This document shows positions 22,800 through 33,237 of a stretch of 64,000 bases of DNA, piece by piece; within the stretch, counting starts at the first letter, position 1; every line of letters begins with the position of its first letter. The translations under genes and the position numbers were made by a program. The DNA comes from Rhizophagus irregularis (taxonomy: Eukaryota; Glomeromycota; Glomeromycetes; Glomerales; Glomeraceae), in NCBI RefSeq assembly GCF_026210795.1, contig NC_089452.1:2790001-2854000 (forward strand). The letters run 5' to 3'. Below the pieces are notes generated by a model that saw only the letters and a list, made by a program, of their open reading frames with translations, was not told the DNA's origin and searched no databases.

Positions 22800-23719
22800 A
22801 ACTTCAATGCTAAATAAATTACTTTCAATTGTTATTCATCTTGTTATTAGATGCATATAGTTTAATCCCCTTAAAAAAAAAAATAGTATAATTAGTAAAA
22901 TAAATTTCTCCTTACTTTTTGGTTTCATAATTATTTTTAGCTTATTTACGTTAATTTCTTTTTTCAATAGTTTATAACTAGCCGGCAATACATCATAAAT
23001 TCACCACTGACACTGGTGATATTTAGCAATATCCATAAAAATTTTATTTATTTTAAACAATATAATGAATGAGATAACGTCTGAAAAGCTAAATAAAAGC
23101 TTTTCCTCACGTATGAAATTTACTATTTTAGTAGACTGCAAATTTGAACCTTTCATACTACAGTATATAAATATACTAAATAGAAGTTCCTGAACGTACA
23201 TATATCTTATCTTTCATTACATACACTTGCTAAACTAAAAAAAGAAAAAAAATTTTATTACATACTCGGAACTTTTCGTACTTAACAAATTAGATGGTTT
23301 ATTAAATATAATTTACTGTGTGCATTCTTTTTAAAGTGTTTATTAATCATCTTGTTAATAAAAAGTTTGAAAAAAGTTAACTTTTCAAATTTACAAAATA
23401 AATCATTTAATAATTAATAAGTGAATAAAAAAAAAGAATAATAATAAAAAAATTTTCAACTTAAAAAAAAGCAAAAATTAAAAATAAAATATTTTTGGTT
23501 TAAGAAATCAATTTAAGATCGATATTTTTTTTTGTTTGAAAATCAAAATCAAGAAAAAAAAAAATTTAAAATTTTAGAAAAAAAAATTGTCTGTACGAAT
23601 CAAAAAAAAAATGGTATATTTTTTTTTATAAATAATAAATTTCCTGGTTTATATGGACTGAAAAAAAAACTCATTTTAATTTTAACAGGCTTTTCTGAAA
23701 AATAAAATATGATTAATAA
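22800..23719. other. Intergenic AT-rich stretch left of the LINE
   Basis: Long A and T tracts, especially 23440-23720. No supportable gene. Confidence 0.5.
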
Positions 23720-23941
23720 GACAACTTTTTTCTTTTTTTTTTTTTTTTTTTTAAATAGTAACGCATTTATTAATTATTTGAATTTATACAATAAATTACA
23801 TAATTAAAAGTAAACACCTAGAGCTTGAAAAATTCAAACCCTATAACTAAGTATTTATCGAACTATAACTAAATCACCTAAATCTATCGTAAAAATCGTA
23901 ATAAAAATTTCACGCTATATCTAAATATCGCTAAACTAAAT

Positions 23942-26900
23942 CTAAACTAGAGCGTTCGTTAATTTAATTGTTGAATTCCAAGATTTAGCTATATTAATAC
24001 CTTCTGTGATTAATCCTTTCAATTTGTCTAACGTTACTAAGCTAATTTGTCTATTTATATTTGTATTTTTTTCTTTTTTAACTAAATTTTCTTTTGTTTT
24101 TTGTTTTTTCATTTTTCCTGGTAATATATCCTTGTCGATTTCATCTTCTACTATATCATCGTTTGCGGCTCTTCTCCTTCTAAGATCTATTTTTTTAATT
24201 TGTTCTCTTTCTTCTAATCTTTTAATTTCTTCGCATCGTGGTATCCATATTCGTTTCTTAATCTCGTCATACGTGAACATCCAAAGCTTTTTGATTAGAT
24301 CTTTAACTTTTTTCTCTTTAGATAAATCATTGAATTTATTATTATAAATCCCTCTTAATAATTCCCATTTTCTGCTTTTCCCCAACAAAATATTTGAAGG
24401 ACTTTCTATTATATTAATAAATTCACAATTGTAGTTTCTTAAGATATCTAGTTCTTCGGTTTGGTTAGAGTTATCCAAAACTTTTTCGAAATTATATGGT
24501 GATTCTCGTATGATTTCATCAATTGATATATCGTTATCTTCACATATCCATATGTGTTCCCAATCTTCCGTGAAGATTTTCCCACATCTTATACATTTAT
24601 CTGTATCAATTTTGTTCGTGTTTCTTTTAAATAAAGTGTTATATGTGGGCAATTCTTTAAGTAAATTTTTGATTCTGTATGAGCGTTCAATTGTGTCTCT
24701 ATCACCACATTGTCTTTGCGAAAATTTAACTCTATTACTAATAAATTCAAGACTTGCGATCCAGTCGAATTCGTTTCTATAATTGTACATAAATAGATCT
24801 TCTAACCTCTCGCTGTTTAAAATTTCATTTTTCCAAATTGCTAATGTCACTGCTTTCCTCCAAACTCGGAATCCTCCTGTTATTAATTTGTTATTCCAAA
24901 TTAAATTATATTCATTCGTAATTAAACCTTCGTCTATTAATTCAAAATTATATTTTATCTTATCTACTATCTTATTGTTCTTTAACATTTCCTGCATCTC
25001 TTTTCTTTTTTCTTTTATGATTCTCTGTATTTTCTCTTTACCTTCGATTAATTCAATATTATTTGTTTCTAAAAAGTTTTCTAAAAATAAAAGCTCTAAA
25101 TAGTAATCACTATCTATTTTCTTCCTATTACTAAAATTATTAGTAAATTCAATTATTAGTCTATTGACTTTCTCGTTTATTCCTAAAATTAATTCGCTAT
25201 TCTCACTTATTATCATAATTCCTAGAATTATACATCTAAGAATAATTTTGAATTCGTTTTCGTAATTACATTCATAGCTCGCTAGTAGGATCACTTCCTC
25301 GCTCTCTTTTCCTTCGTAATTCAGTTCAAATATTTTCCATACTACATTATATCGATAAACTCTTTTACCTTTATTATTAATTTCCCATTTCTTTTTGTTT
25401 GTATTAATTAGTAAACAAAATCTTCGTTTTGTAATCGAAATCAAATTATCTTCTTCTTCGAAAATACTGTTTTTGATTATATCCAGAAAATTTTTGTCAT
25501 TCGTGTTAATTATTTTGTCGATTAATTCTATTTTTTTGTTAAATGACTCATCTTTTTTATCTTCTTTTGTATACGTTCGTAACCATTCATTCTTTTTTAT
25601 AATATTATTTAGAGTTTCGTACGGTTTAATATAGTCTTCTTCTTTTCTTCTATCTAAATTTCTACAGATTTCGTTTTCTATGTATATTAGACATTCGTTG
25701 CTCCCCTTTTTTTTACTAATGTTTCTAAAACATCCTTGACATTTCTTCAGTTGAGGCGAATTGTTTAGATCATAACTATCTCCGTCTAGTTCTAAATGTA
25801 TTCCTATTCTTTTGTATTTCTTACTCTGCGATTTTTTTTTATTAATACTAAATATCGGGTATTCTCCGTAGTCGTTCCAAGTTACAATACTATTTTTGTC
25901 CGATTTTTCATCTTCATCAAAATAGTTTATGTGAATATTTTCTTTTTGTGCTTGTCCTATAAACTCGTTTCTTATTTTTCTTACTTGTCCACTTTCGTCT
26001 GCTATTAGTTTCAATTCTAATTTTTTAAACCATTTAGGCGATTTTCCTTTCGTGTTCTTTCCTCTTTCTTTACATAAATGCTTCCATTTTAGTAAAGTGA
26101 TACCGTCTGCCTCTAGGATGTCTTCTAAAAACATTATTTTTTTTGTTTTTCTTGATTGAGTACTTGTTATAAAATCCTTACACTCCATTAAATCAATTAG
26201 GTCAGTCTTTCCTCCTTTGATTCTATGGCTTTCTCTAAAATCTTTTATTTCATGATTACATATTTTAATTTTTTCGTTATTTAACGCCTTTAGAGCTGAT
26301 ATGATCCAATTATTTTTCCTGTAATTTGTTATTTCTATTTCTCCGGGACATCTCGAAGTCCATATATTTTTCTGTTCTTGGATCATTTTAATTTTAAATA
26401 AAATTTGTAATTTGTAATTTCCATTCGCCTGATAAAGCAAATTCTTACATATCATTTCCATCTGTAAGTCGTAAATATGTTTTATACCTAAAATGTCTTT
26501 ATCATAAATTATAAAATTTGGAGTTGATCTTGCTAGGCCAGCTCTTTTTTTGATTATCATATTTATTCTTGTCATCAATTTCTCACATTCCCATTTCTTT
26601 AGGACTATGGCTGCCAGCTGATACTCTATCCTTGGTATAATAACTATATTCCAAACCGCTATGATTTGTTTTTCGTTTAATCTTTTCCAATTAAATATAT
26701 TGCAGGCGTTATTGATTATTGATGTTATTTTCTTTTTATATATTTCTCTTTTGTTGTCGTATCTAAAAAATATTCCTAAGTAACGATTACCTTCTTCACT
26801 ATTTGTTTTTGTGATTGATTCTCCTTTAATTAAAAGTTCTTCTTTATCATTATTTATTTTTATAAGTTCATATTTCGATACATTTGCTTTTATGTCATTT

Positions 26901-29659
26901 ATATTAAAAAATTGATGACATATCTCAATCATTTTTTCTAATTGTTTTTTATTTTTACTGATAAGCGTTGTATCGTCCATAAATGCCGTAACGTTAATCG
27001 ATATTTCAAGTATTTCTTTATCTTTTTTATTATTATCGATTAATTTTTCCTCGTAAAAGTTGTAACCTGTCTCCTCTTTCATTTCATTTAATCTACTTAA
27101 AAGCGGGTCATAAAAAATTCTCCACAGTATCGGTGACCATACTTCGCCTTGGTCGATACCGTCTTCTACATGGTATTCATCTGTAAGTTCGTTGTTTACT
27201 AGCACCCTATTAAATCTATTTAAATTGACGTCCATAACTATGTTAATAAAATTTGGTGGCAGTTTAATTCTTTCCAGGCTTCTTTTTAGCATTGTTGTGT
27301 TTACTGAATCGTAAGCTTTGGATATATCCATCAATAGTATCCATGCTTCTTTTTTGTAATTATTAGCGTCTTCTATTATTGCTTGGATGATTTTTATTGG
27401 CTCTAGGGTGCTTTCGTTTTTTAGTGCTGCAAAATTCGTATTTGTCAAAATCTGTTCTTTTGTTAAAATTTCGCCTAATCTATTTACCAATATTTTAAAC
27501 CAAATTTTTCTTGCCGTTTCTAAGAGCACTATCGGTCTCGTCAAGTTTAAATCTTGATTCCAATTTGAACGTGAAGTTTTATTTATCGGATATATAAATC
27601 CTTTTTTCCATTCATCCGTTACGTTCTCTTTGGCCATGCTGTCGTTAAAGATGTTTAATAATAAATTCCTCGTTAGGTTTCCGCTTTTCTTCCAAAAGTC
27701 GTAAGTTATACCACTTGATCCTGGTGCTTTGTTTGTTTTTAGGTTTTGTAATACCCTTTCTAGTTCTTCCATCCTTATCGGTGTCATTAGATTTTTGTAA
27801 ATATTTTCGTTTATATCTTCATTAGGTGTATAGATCTCTCTCCACTCCGGATCATATTCTAGTTCATCTAGGTCTATTTCTCTTTTCTTTGTCCAATCTT
27901 TGTTATGTTTTAATACTTTATCTTTTATCTTTTTTTTGTCTTTTTCTATCGTGATTCTTCCATTCTCTTTTATTACTAATCCTGTCATATTAATTTTCTC
28001 TCTCTTTTTTTCTAAAATTCTATTTAACATTTTTCCTATGTCTTCTTCTAGGTACGTTTCGCGTTTTCTTATGTTTATTTCTATGTTCAGGCTATTAATT
28101 TCCACATATAGGCTTCTCATAATTTCTGCTCTTTTTGTTCTTCTTTCTTTTAACTCTTTGCGGTTTCTATATTTTCTTAGTTTATCTATCGTGATTCCGT
28201 ATTCAATGTTTTTTTCGAGTCTATCATGTATGTTGATTAATTTTCCTAGTTTTACCGCGTTGTGTTTACCTGTGTCCGTTGTTCCCCATTGCTCTATTAT
28301 TATTGTTTCTTCGAATTCTTTGAAATTATATTTGTATTGAAAGGCTTTTCTATCTTGCCATAATTTCTTTATAACTTTATCTGTTATCTTACTGATTCCA
28401 TGTTCTATCGTATCAATTTTTTCTAAGTTTTCGTATTCTGTGATTAATTCCTCTAATCTTTCTTCGTTTGTTTTCATTAAACTTTCGTCTCTTTCTTTTT
28501 TTGAATCTTCTTTTCTTTTTCTGATTTTAATTAGTTGTCTATTCTTTTCTTCGTCGTATATATCTACTATCGTTTTCCATATCATTTCTCGATTTAAATG
28601 TTGTGTTGTATTCTGGTCTAACGTTTCTAATCTTGTTTCTACTTCTTCTGCTATTTCTTTCCAATCTTCTTGTTCTAATTTTATGTGTCTTATTTCCTTT
28701 TTTATTTCTTTCATAAATCCGGGTTTGTTTATTCCTAATTTTTCTTTAATTTCTATTTTAACTGTTAGTGCTTTGTGATCTGTGTCGAAATCTTCTATTT
28801 CTAGTATCTCATGACTTATAATACTTTCTTGAAAGCCTTCGCTTGCGAAAATAAAATCTATCCTGGATGAATTGTCTCCACTCTTCCAAGTGTCTAGTCT
28901 ATCTTCCGCTACTGTTAAACTTTCGTGAATGTCTTGTAAGCCATGATTCTTGATTGTGTTTGTTAACGGTTTTAATTTTTTCTTGTTATTGGCTGATTCA
29001 TTGAAATCTCCCAAAATTATCGTTTCATATTCTAGGTTTATTGCTTCGTTCATCCATTTTGCCAAATGTTTTTCTATGTTATTCGTAGTTGGTTTGTCGT
29101 TATTTGGATTATATATTCCTATGATTCTTATGTTTTTCTGATTTCCTTTGAATAATAAGTCGAATTTAATCACGTGACCGTTGATTGTTTCTATCTTATA
29201 TCCTCTATCGTAGATATCTCTTCTTATCATTATTATTATTCCATTCTTGTTGTTTTCGTTGTTGTAGCTACTGTTAATGCATTTGTATTTATCCCAGCCA
29301 TTGTATATATATTTACCTTTTGCTTCTTTTAGTTTAGTTTCATTAATTATTGCTATATCCCAGTTTTCTTTTGATAAAAATTTTCTTATATCGCCTTGTT
29401 TTTTTGTATCGTTCATCCCCCTTACGTTTATACAACCTATTTTTAGTTTGTTATGTTTTTCTTTTTTCTTATTATTTTCTTGTTGTTTTTGTTTTATGTA
29501 AGTTTTTCCTTTTTTTGTTTTATTTGTTGTGATGTTTTCCTCTTCGTTCTCTTTTAAATTTTCTTCACCTACGCCTCTTTTTTCTTCATTTTCTTCTTCT
29601 GTTGTTGTGTTTTGGTATAGTTGCCGGTCAATAGCGTCTAGCCATTCGACGCCTATCAT
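23942..29659 (-). CDS. LINE ORF2: APE-type endonuclease and reverse transcriptase
   Basis: The open frame extends to 30283, but its first 208 codons overlap ORF1 in another frame and are Thr-rich as a mirror of Asn codons. I choose the ATG at 29659, 32 bp before the ORF1 stop. Numbered from 30283, the endonuclease lies at about residues 283-505 (KIGCINVRG, INETKL, ILGDFN, RIDFIFAS, DTDHKAL). The reverse transcriptase lies at about 890-1180 (LMDISKAYDSVN near 985, GIDQGEVWSPILW, FMDDTTLIS near 1103, YLGIFF). A CCHC-like motif (CIRCGKIF, then HIWIC) is near 1900. It nicks target DNA and copies the element RNA. The catalytic box is FMDD rather than the commoner YADD or FADD. A region near 1660-1780 resembles RNase H in layout but I do not see its catalytic acidic residues. 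Apparently intact. Confidence 0.92.
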   Translation of the reverse strand: MIGVEWLDAIDRQLYQNTTTEEENEEKRGVGEENLKENEEENITTNKTKKGKTYIKQKQQENNKKKEKHNKLKIGCINVRGMNDTKKQGDIRKFLSKENWDIAIINETKLKEAKGKYIYNGWDKYKCINSSYNNENNKNGIIIMIRRDIYDRGYKIETINGHVIKFDLLFKGNQKNIRIIGIYNPNNDKPTTNNIEKHLAKWMNEAINLEYETIILGDFNESANNKKKLKPLTNTIKNHGLQDIHESLTVAEDRLDTWKSGDNSSRIDFIFASEGFQESIISHEILEIEDFDTDHKALTVKIEIKEKLGINKPGFMKEIKKEIRHIKLEQEDWKEIAEEVETRLETLDQNTTQHLNREMIWKTIVDIYDEEKNRQLIKIRKRKEDSKKERDESLMKTNEERLEELITEYENLEKIDTIEHGISKITDKVIKKLWQDRKAFQYKYNFKEFEETIIIEQWGTTDTGKHNAVKLGKLINIHDRLEKNIEYGITIDKLRKYRNRKELKERRTKRAEIMRSLYVEINSLNIEINIRKRETYLEEDIGKMLNRILEKKREKINMTGLVIKENGRITIEKDKKKIKDKVLKHNKDWTKKREIDLDELEYDPEWREIYTPNEDINENIYKNLMTPIRMEELERVLQNLKTNKAPGSSGITYDFWKKSGNLTRNLLLNIFNDSMAKENVTDEWKKGFIYPINKTSRSNWNQDLNLTRPIVLLETARKIWFKILVNRLGEILTKEQILTNTNFAALKNESTLEPIKIIQAIIEDANNYKKEAWILLMDISKAYDSVNTTMLKRSLERIKLPPNFINIVMDVNLNRFNRVLVNNELTDEYHVEDGIDQGEVWSPILWRIFYDPLLSRLNEMKEETGYNFYEEKLIDNNKKDKEILEISINVTAFMDDTTLISKNKKQLEKMIEICHQFFNINDIKANVSKYELIKINNDKEELLIKGESITKTNSEEGNRYLGIFFRYDNKREIYKKKITSIINNACNIFNWKRLNEKQIIAVWNIVIIPRIEYQLAAIVLKKWECEKLMTRINMIIKKRAGLARSTPNFIIYDKDILGIKHIYDLQMEMICKNLLYQANGNYKLQILFKIKMIQEQKNIWTSRCPGEIEITNYRKNNWIISALKALNNEKIKICNHEIKDFRESHRIKGGKTDLIDLMECKDFITSTQSRKTKKIMFLEDILEADGITLLKWKHLCKERGKNTKGKSPKWFKKLELKLIADESGQVRKIRNEFIGQAQKENIHINYFDEDEKSDKNSIVTWNDYGEYPIFSINKKKSQSKKYKRIGIHLELDGDSYDLNNSPQLKKCQGCFRNISKKKGSNECLIYIENEICRNLDRRKEEDYIKPYETLNNIIKKNEWLRTYTKEDKKDESFNKKIELIDKIINTNDKNFLDIIKNSIFEEEDNLISITKRRFCLLINTNKKKWEINNKGKRVYRYNVVWKIFELNYEGKESEEVILLASYECNYENEFKIILRCIILGIMIISENSELILGINEKVNRLIIEFTNNFSNRKKIDSDYYLELLFLENFLETNNIELIEGKEKIQRIIKEKRKEMQEMLKNNKIVDKIKYNFELIDEGLITNEYNLIWNNKLITGGFRVWRKAVTLAIWKNEILNSERLEDLFMYNYRNEFDWIASLEFISNRVKFSQRQCGDRDTIERSYRIKNLLKELPTYNTLFKRNTNKIDTDKCIRCGKIFTEDWEHIWICEDNDISIDEIIRESPYNFEKVLDNSNQTEELDILRNYNCEFINIIESPSNILLGKSRKWELLRGIYNNKFNDLSKEKKVKDLIKKLWMFTYDEIKKRIWIPRCEEIKRLEEREQIKKIDLRRRRAANDDIVEDEIDKDILPGKMKKQKTKENLVKKEKNTNINRQISLVTLDKLKGLITEGINIAKSWNSTIKLTNALV

Positions 29660-31742
29660 TGGAACTGTTTCCTTCATTCCAATCTCTGTTGTATCCGTTG
29701 TAGTTGTTCTTTCCATTCTCGTTGTATCTCTCTGTGTTGTGACCGTTGTTGTTATGGTTATTGTATCCATTATATCTTTGTTGTTGGTGGTAAAAACTTT
29801 GTCGGTTTCCTCTAGTCTCATCTCTGCCATTTTCTCTGTTAATGTTGTTGTTGAATCTTCTTCTTGAGTGTATTTGTTTTCCTCTGTTGGTGTAGGCGTT
29901 GTATCTGTTGTCGTCGTGATCACTGAATTGTTGTTGTTGCGTGTCATATCTGAACTTTCCTTCATTGTCGTATCTACCTTTTCTATGTCTATATGTTTCA
30001 TTCCAGTTGTCGTTCCAGTTTCTTCTGTTTTCATGTGTTCTGTTTCTATTGTTGAAATAACATTCGTCTGTGATGTGGTTATTCCTTTTGCATATATTAC
30101 ATCTGGATCTTCCGGTCTTTCTTCCATCGTACATTTCTTGTTGAAATCGTTTGCCAAATCCATTATCATTTCTTCTTTCATTACGAAAATTATTCTGTCT
30201 TCCCGGTCCAGTCCGAAAAAACCAAGTAAAAATCTTTCCGTCGATTTTGATTTTTTTGTTAATTGCTTGTTTTCTGTCTTCATCGTTGTTGAAGTATATC
30301 TTCATGTTATATGTTCCTTTCATCCTGTTGTTGGTTTTGAACCAATATCTTGCGTTGGTAGTTTTAAGTATTTTTGAGAATGTTGTTTCATCGATTTCGT
30401 TAGGTATATCGAGTATTTCCGCCATAATTCTTCCTCGTTGTTTGGTTATATGATGTTTGTAATTCATTGGTTCGATTTTTATCATTTTGTTTTTGACTAG
30501 GACTCCCCAGGTGTTAAATAGTTCGTCCTCTGTACATTTAATGTCCATTTCTAGTTTCATACTTATCCATTTTCCATTTCCTGTTTTTTGTGTTACGTTT
30601 TTGAGTTTACCTAATTTGTCTTCTATTGCTTGGATAACTTCGTTGATATCTGTGTTTTCTCCGTCTATTCCGGTTGCTGATATGATGATTGTTTTGTTCA
30701 ATTTATTTAACCATTCTAGATCTCTGAATTTTCCTATCGTTCCCAATATTCTTCCGTCGTTTATAAAATCGTTTTTCGCTGCTTCTGTGAAAAAGCCTAA
30801 GTACGTGTATTCGTTGCCGTGATGAGTAGTTCTACCTAGTGTGTTCACGTGATATTCTAAAATTTTATTGGTGTTGAGATATTCTATTATCGATTGGTCA
30901 GTTTGTCCATCCCTTATTTGGACTGTAAAAAGTCCTGCGAAATATTTCAGATCTTTTTCCGATTTTGGTTGATGCACGGACTCTTTACTTTTATTAGATT
31001 TTTCTCCCATGTTGTGATCGGCAGTGATCGCCATTGTTAATGATTGGTCTCTTGATTTTGTAAAATTTCTATTTTTATTCTCGACCTGCATTCTCGAAGT
31101 ATTATTGGTGTTTTCATTTGTCTGGTGTGATGCATTGTTGTAAACGTGGTATTTTTGGTTCATTTTCCCTTCGTCCCATGATTCTTCACTGGGTGTGTTG
31201 CTTTCTATTTCCCACGTATGTTGAATTATCTCTTCGTCTTTGTCGCTGTCCTCGTCGAGGTTGTTCATAGTTATCTTTCTACATTCATTCATAATTTTCT
31301 CTTTTTCCTGTTTTTCTATCCTTATCCTGTCTTCGTTATCTACCGCTCCTAGTTCGGTTTGTATTTGGTGCGCTTTTATCGATGTATTTTTGAAATAATA
31401 TTCTTCTTTGATGTTCCATTGTTCTTCTTTTAGTCGGGCCCATTCGTTCATTTCTACAGTTTTTTGTTGTATCATATCGTTTGTTGCTGTCTTGTAATCT
31501 TCTATGTATTCGTTAAATTCTTTTGTTCTTTGGTTGTTAAAGTGTCTTAAGCATATCGTGATTATTCCCCTAATAAAACAACCTAGTATTTCGTCTTCTG
31601 AACCCAAAAATTGTGCTATCTCTTTGTCGTTATCGGTTATTTCCATTCCCGCGTTTTGTATTATTGCTCTGCGCTCTTCTTCGCTTTTTTTTGCGTATCC
31701 TTCTAGGGCTACGAAGTCTTCTCTTGACGGTGTTATACCCAT
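29628..31742 (-). CDS. LINE ORF1: gag-like RNA-binding protein with CCHC knuckle
   Basis: A 704-codon frame from the ATG at 31742. The N-terminal part is acidic and partly helical (KEEQWNIKEEYYF). The middle holds RRM-like or gag-like blocks (LKYFAGLFTVQIRDG, YTYLGFFTEAAKNDF). A canonical zinc knuckle CNICKRNNHITDEC (CX2CX4HX4C) sits near residue 547. The C-terminus is a long Asn/Arg/Gly-rich tail, typical of nucleic-acid-binding ORF1 proteins that coat the element RNA. It overlaps the ORF2 frame. Apparently intact. Confidence 0.88.
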   Translation of the reverse strand: MGITPSREDFVALEGYAKKSEEERRAIIQNAGMEITDNDKEIAQFLGSEDEILGCFIRGIITICLRHFNNQRTKEFNEYIEDYKTATNDMIQQKTVEMNEWARLKEEQWNIKEEYYFKNTSIKAHQIQTELGAVDNEDRIRIEKQEKEKIMNECRKITMNNLDEDSDKDEEIIQHTWEIESNTPSEESWDEGKMNQKYHVYNNASHQTNENTNNTSRMQVENKNRNFTKSRDQSLTMAITADHNMGEKSNKSKESVHQPKSEKDLKYFAGLFTVQIRDGQTDQSIIEYLNTNKILEYHVNTLGRTTHHGNEYTYLGFFTEAAKNDFINDGRILGTIGKFRDLEWLNKLNKTIIISATGIDGENTDINEVIQAIEDKLGKLKNVTQKTGNGKWISMKLEMDIKCTEDELFNTWGVLVKNKMIKIEPMNYKHHITKQRGRIMAEILDIPNEIDETTFSKILKTTNARYWFKTNNRMKGTYNMKIYFNNDEDRKQAINKKIKIDGKIFTWFFRTGPGRQNNFRNERRNDNGFGKRFQQEMYDGRKTGRSRCNICKRNNHITDECYFNNRNRTHENRRNWNDNWNETYRHRKGRYDNEGKFRYDTQQQQFSDHDDNRYNAYTNRGKQIHSRRRFNNNINRENGRDETRGNRQSFYHQQQRYNGYNNHNNNGHNTERYNENGKNNYNGYNRDWNEGNSSNDRRRMARRY

Positions 31743-31830
31743 ATTTCTAGTAAATTTTATTTTGCTGCGGATTCTTATGAAAATCGATTTATGCAGGAGA
31801 GAGTTTTTTTTTTTTCAGACAACTTTTTTC

Positions 31831-33237
31831 ATTAATTAGCAAAAAAAATAAAATTTCATTAACCGAAACTTTTATTACAGTGAAAATGACACTGACAGCC
31901 AATCAAATTATTAAACATGGAATAGGTTTCCAATTACACAATTCAAATTATTTATATAGGTCAAACCGTTACACAGGAATATATAGATGATACATTATAT
32001 AGAACTTGCTGATGAAAAATTCACACGAAAAATTTATTATTTATAAGTTGCGTGTTGCTAGGCTTCCCAACATGAATACTTCAGCTAATGATAAAGAGCA
32101 TAATAATGAAAATTGAAAATATCCTTAACCGAAAGGTTAGGGTTAAACAATTAACAAAGAGACAAATAAATATATTAAGTATGTACTGAAATAATTTGGC
32201 CTTAAATCGATAATGTAAGTTTGTATAAAAAGATAAAAAGCTCACCGCTAATAATATACTCGCAGTTACTGTATGTATAGGACCTCTTTACTAACATATT
32301 GTGAGAATACTGATATACAAGACTGAAAGTTTTCTATCTGGTTCCATAAATACTCTTTGACTATCCACAAAAATATTTATGGAACTTTGCATGGATTTTA
32401 TTTGATAAGATTATCAAAAAATTTAAGCTATACGTGATACAATTGATATAATAACCCAGGCGAAAATACTGTAGGACCCGAAATATATATACAGGATTGG
32501 GTACATTCATCATATAATAATTTTACATAAATTTTGCAGATAATAAATACGGTATTTATTTATTGAAAATTAAACAAAATCATTGTGAATAGCAAATTTG
32601 TGTGGTTATTGTATTATTAAAAAAAAAACGTCCTTACTTCTTTTAGCCAAATACGACATGTTGACTATTTTTTTTTTTTGTTTAACGCTGACCGAATTTT
32701 TAAATCTTAAATTGCGTACTAATGAAAAAATAGAAATACATATAAAGTAAAAGTATTTTACTTTTTATTCTCAACCTTTTATGACAAAGATTTTCCCCAT
32801 ATATTCCATTTTGATACAAAGATGAAAGATGCAAGCGAAGCGTGAATGATGCAAAATGAATGGTTATAGAAAATCACTACCAATTTTCTTTGTAACAAGT
32901 TATTGAAAAAAAGAAAAATCATTATCACGGAGTATGTACTGCGTTGATGTACATATAATCAACAATAAATTTCGACATTTTTAAACGAAAATCACAATAT
33001 GCTTTATGCAGAATTGTAGATTGTCCTAAATGTAGTAATTATAAGTTCCGATTTCCAGATTTCGGAATTATTTATTATTGATTATTCCGTTTTCTAAATT
33101 ATACGAATTGAGAAATTATAAATAAATATAAATACTATGTATATGTACCAATTATAAACTTTGTCATGAAATTTATCGAGGGAACAATTCTTTAACATAT
33201 TATATTCATTTACATTCTTTATTTTTTTTCCCCCAAT
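31831..33237. other. Intergenic, with one copy of a dispersed repeat
   Basis: About 31850-31990 shares ordered motifs with about 41110-41320 (CATTAACCG, CTGACAG, TTACACAATT, AAATTATTTATATA). Near 32473 there is TAGGACCCGAAATATATATACAGG, split here as TAGGACCC and AAATATATATACAGG, resembling one end of the TIR element at 39412-39961; no partner end was found. No gene. Confidence 0.45.

Larger units (their letters stand above)
23733..31817 (-). mobile_element. Full-length two-ORF LINE (non-LTR retrotransposon)
   Basis: 8,085 bp on the minus strand. It begins at 31817 with a 75-bp leader, then ORF1 (gag-like, CCHC) and ORF2 (endonuclease plus reverse transcriptase). It ends in a short 3' UTR and a poly(A) tail, seen as the T tract ending at 23752. 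A perfect 13-bp direct repeat GACAACTTTTTTC flanks it (23720-23732 and 31818-31830). Both ORFs are uninterrupted, the duplication is perfect and the tail is present, so this looks like a complete and recent insertion by target-primed reverse transcription. Confidence 0.95.

Noticed and set aside
24006-30822. Many plus-strand frames of 60-169 codons, Ser/Phe/Leu-rich
   Set aside because: They are antisense shadows of the LINE ORFs; their composition follows from reading Lys/Glu/Asn codons backwards.
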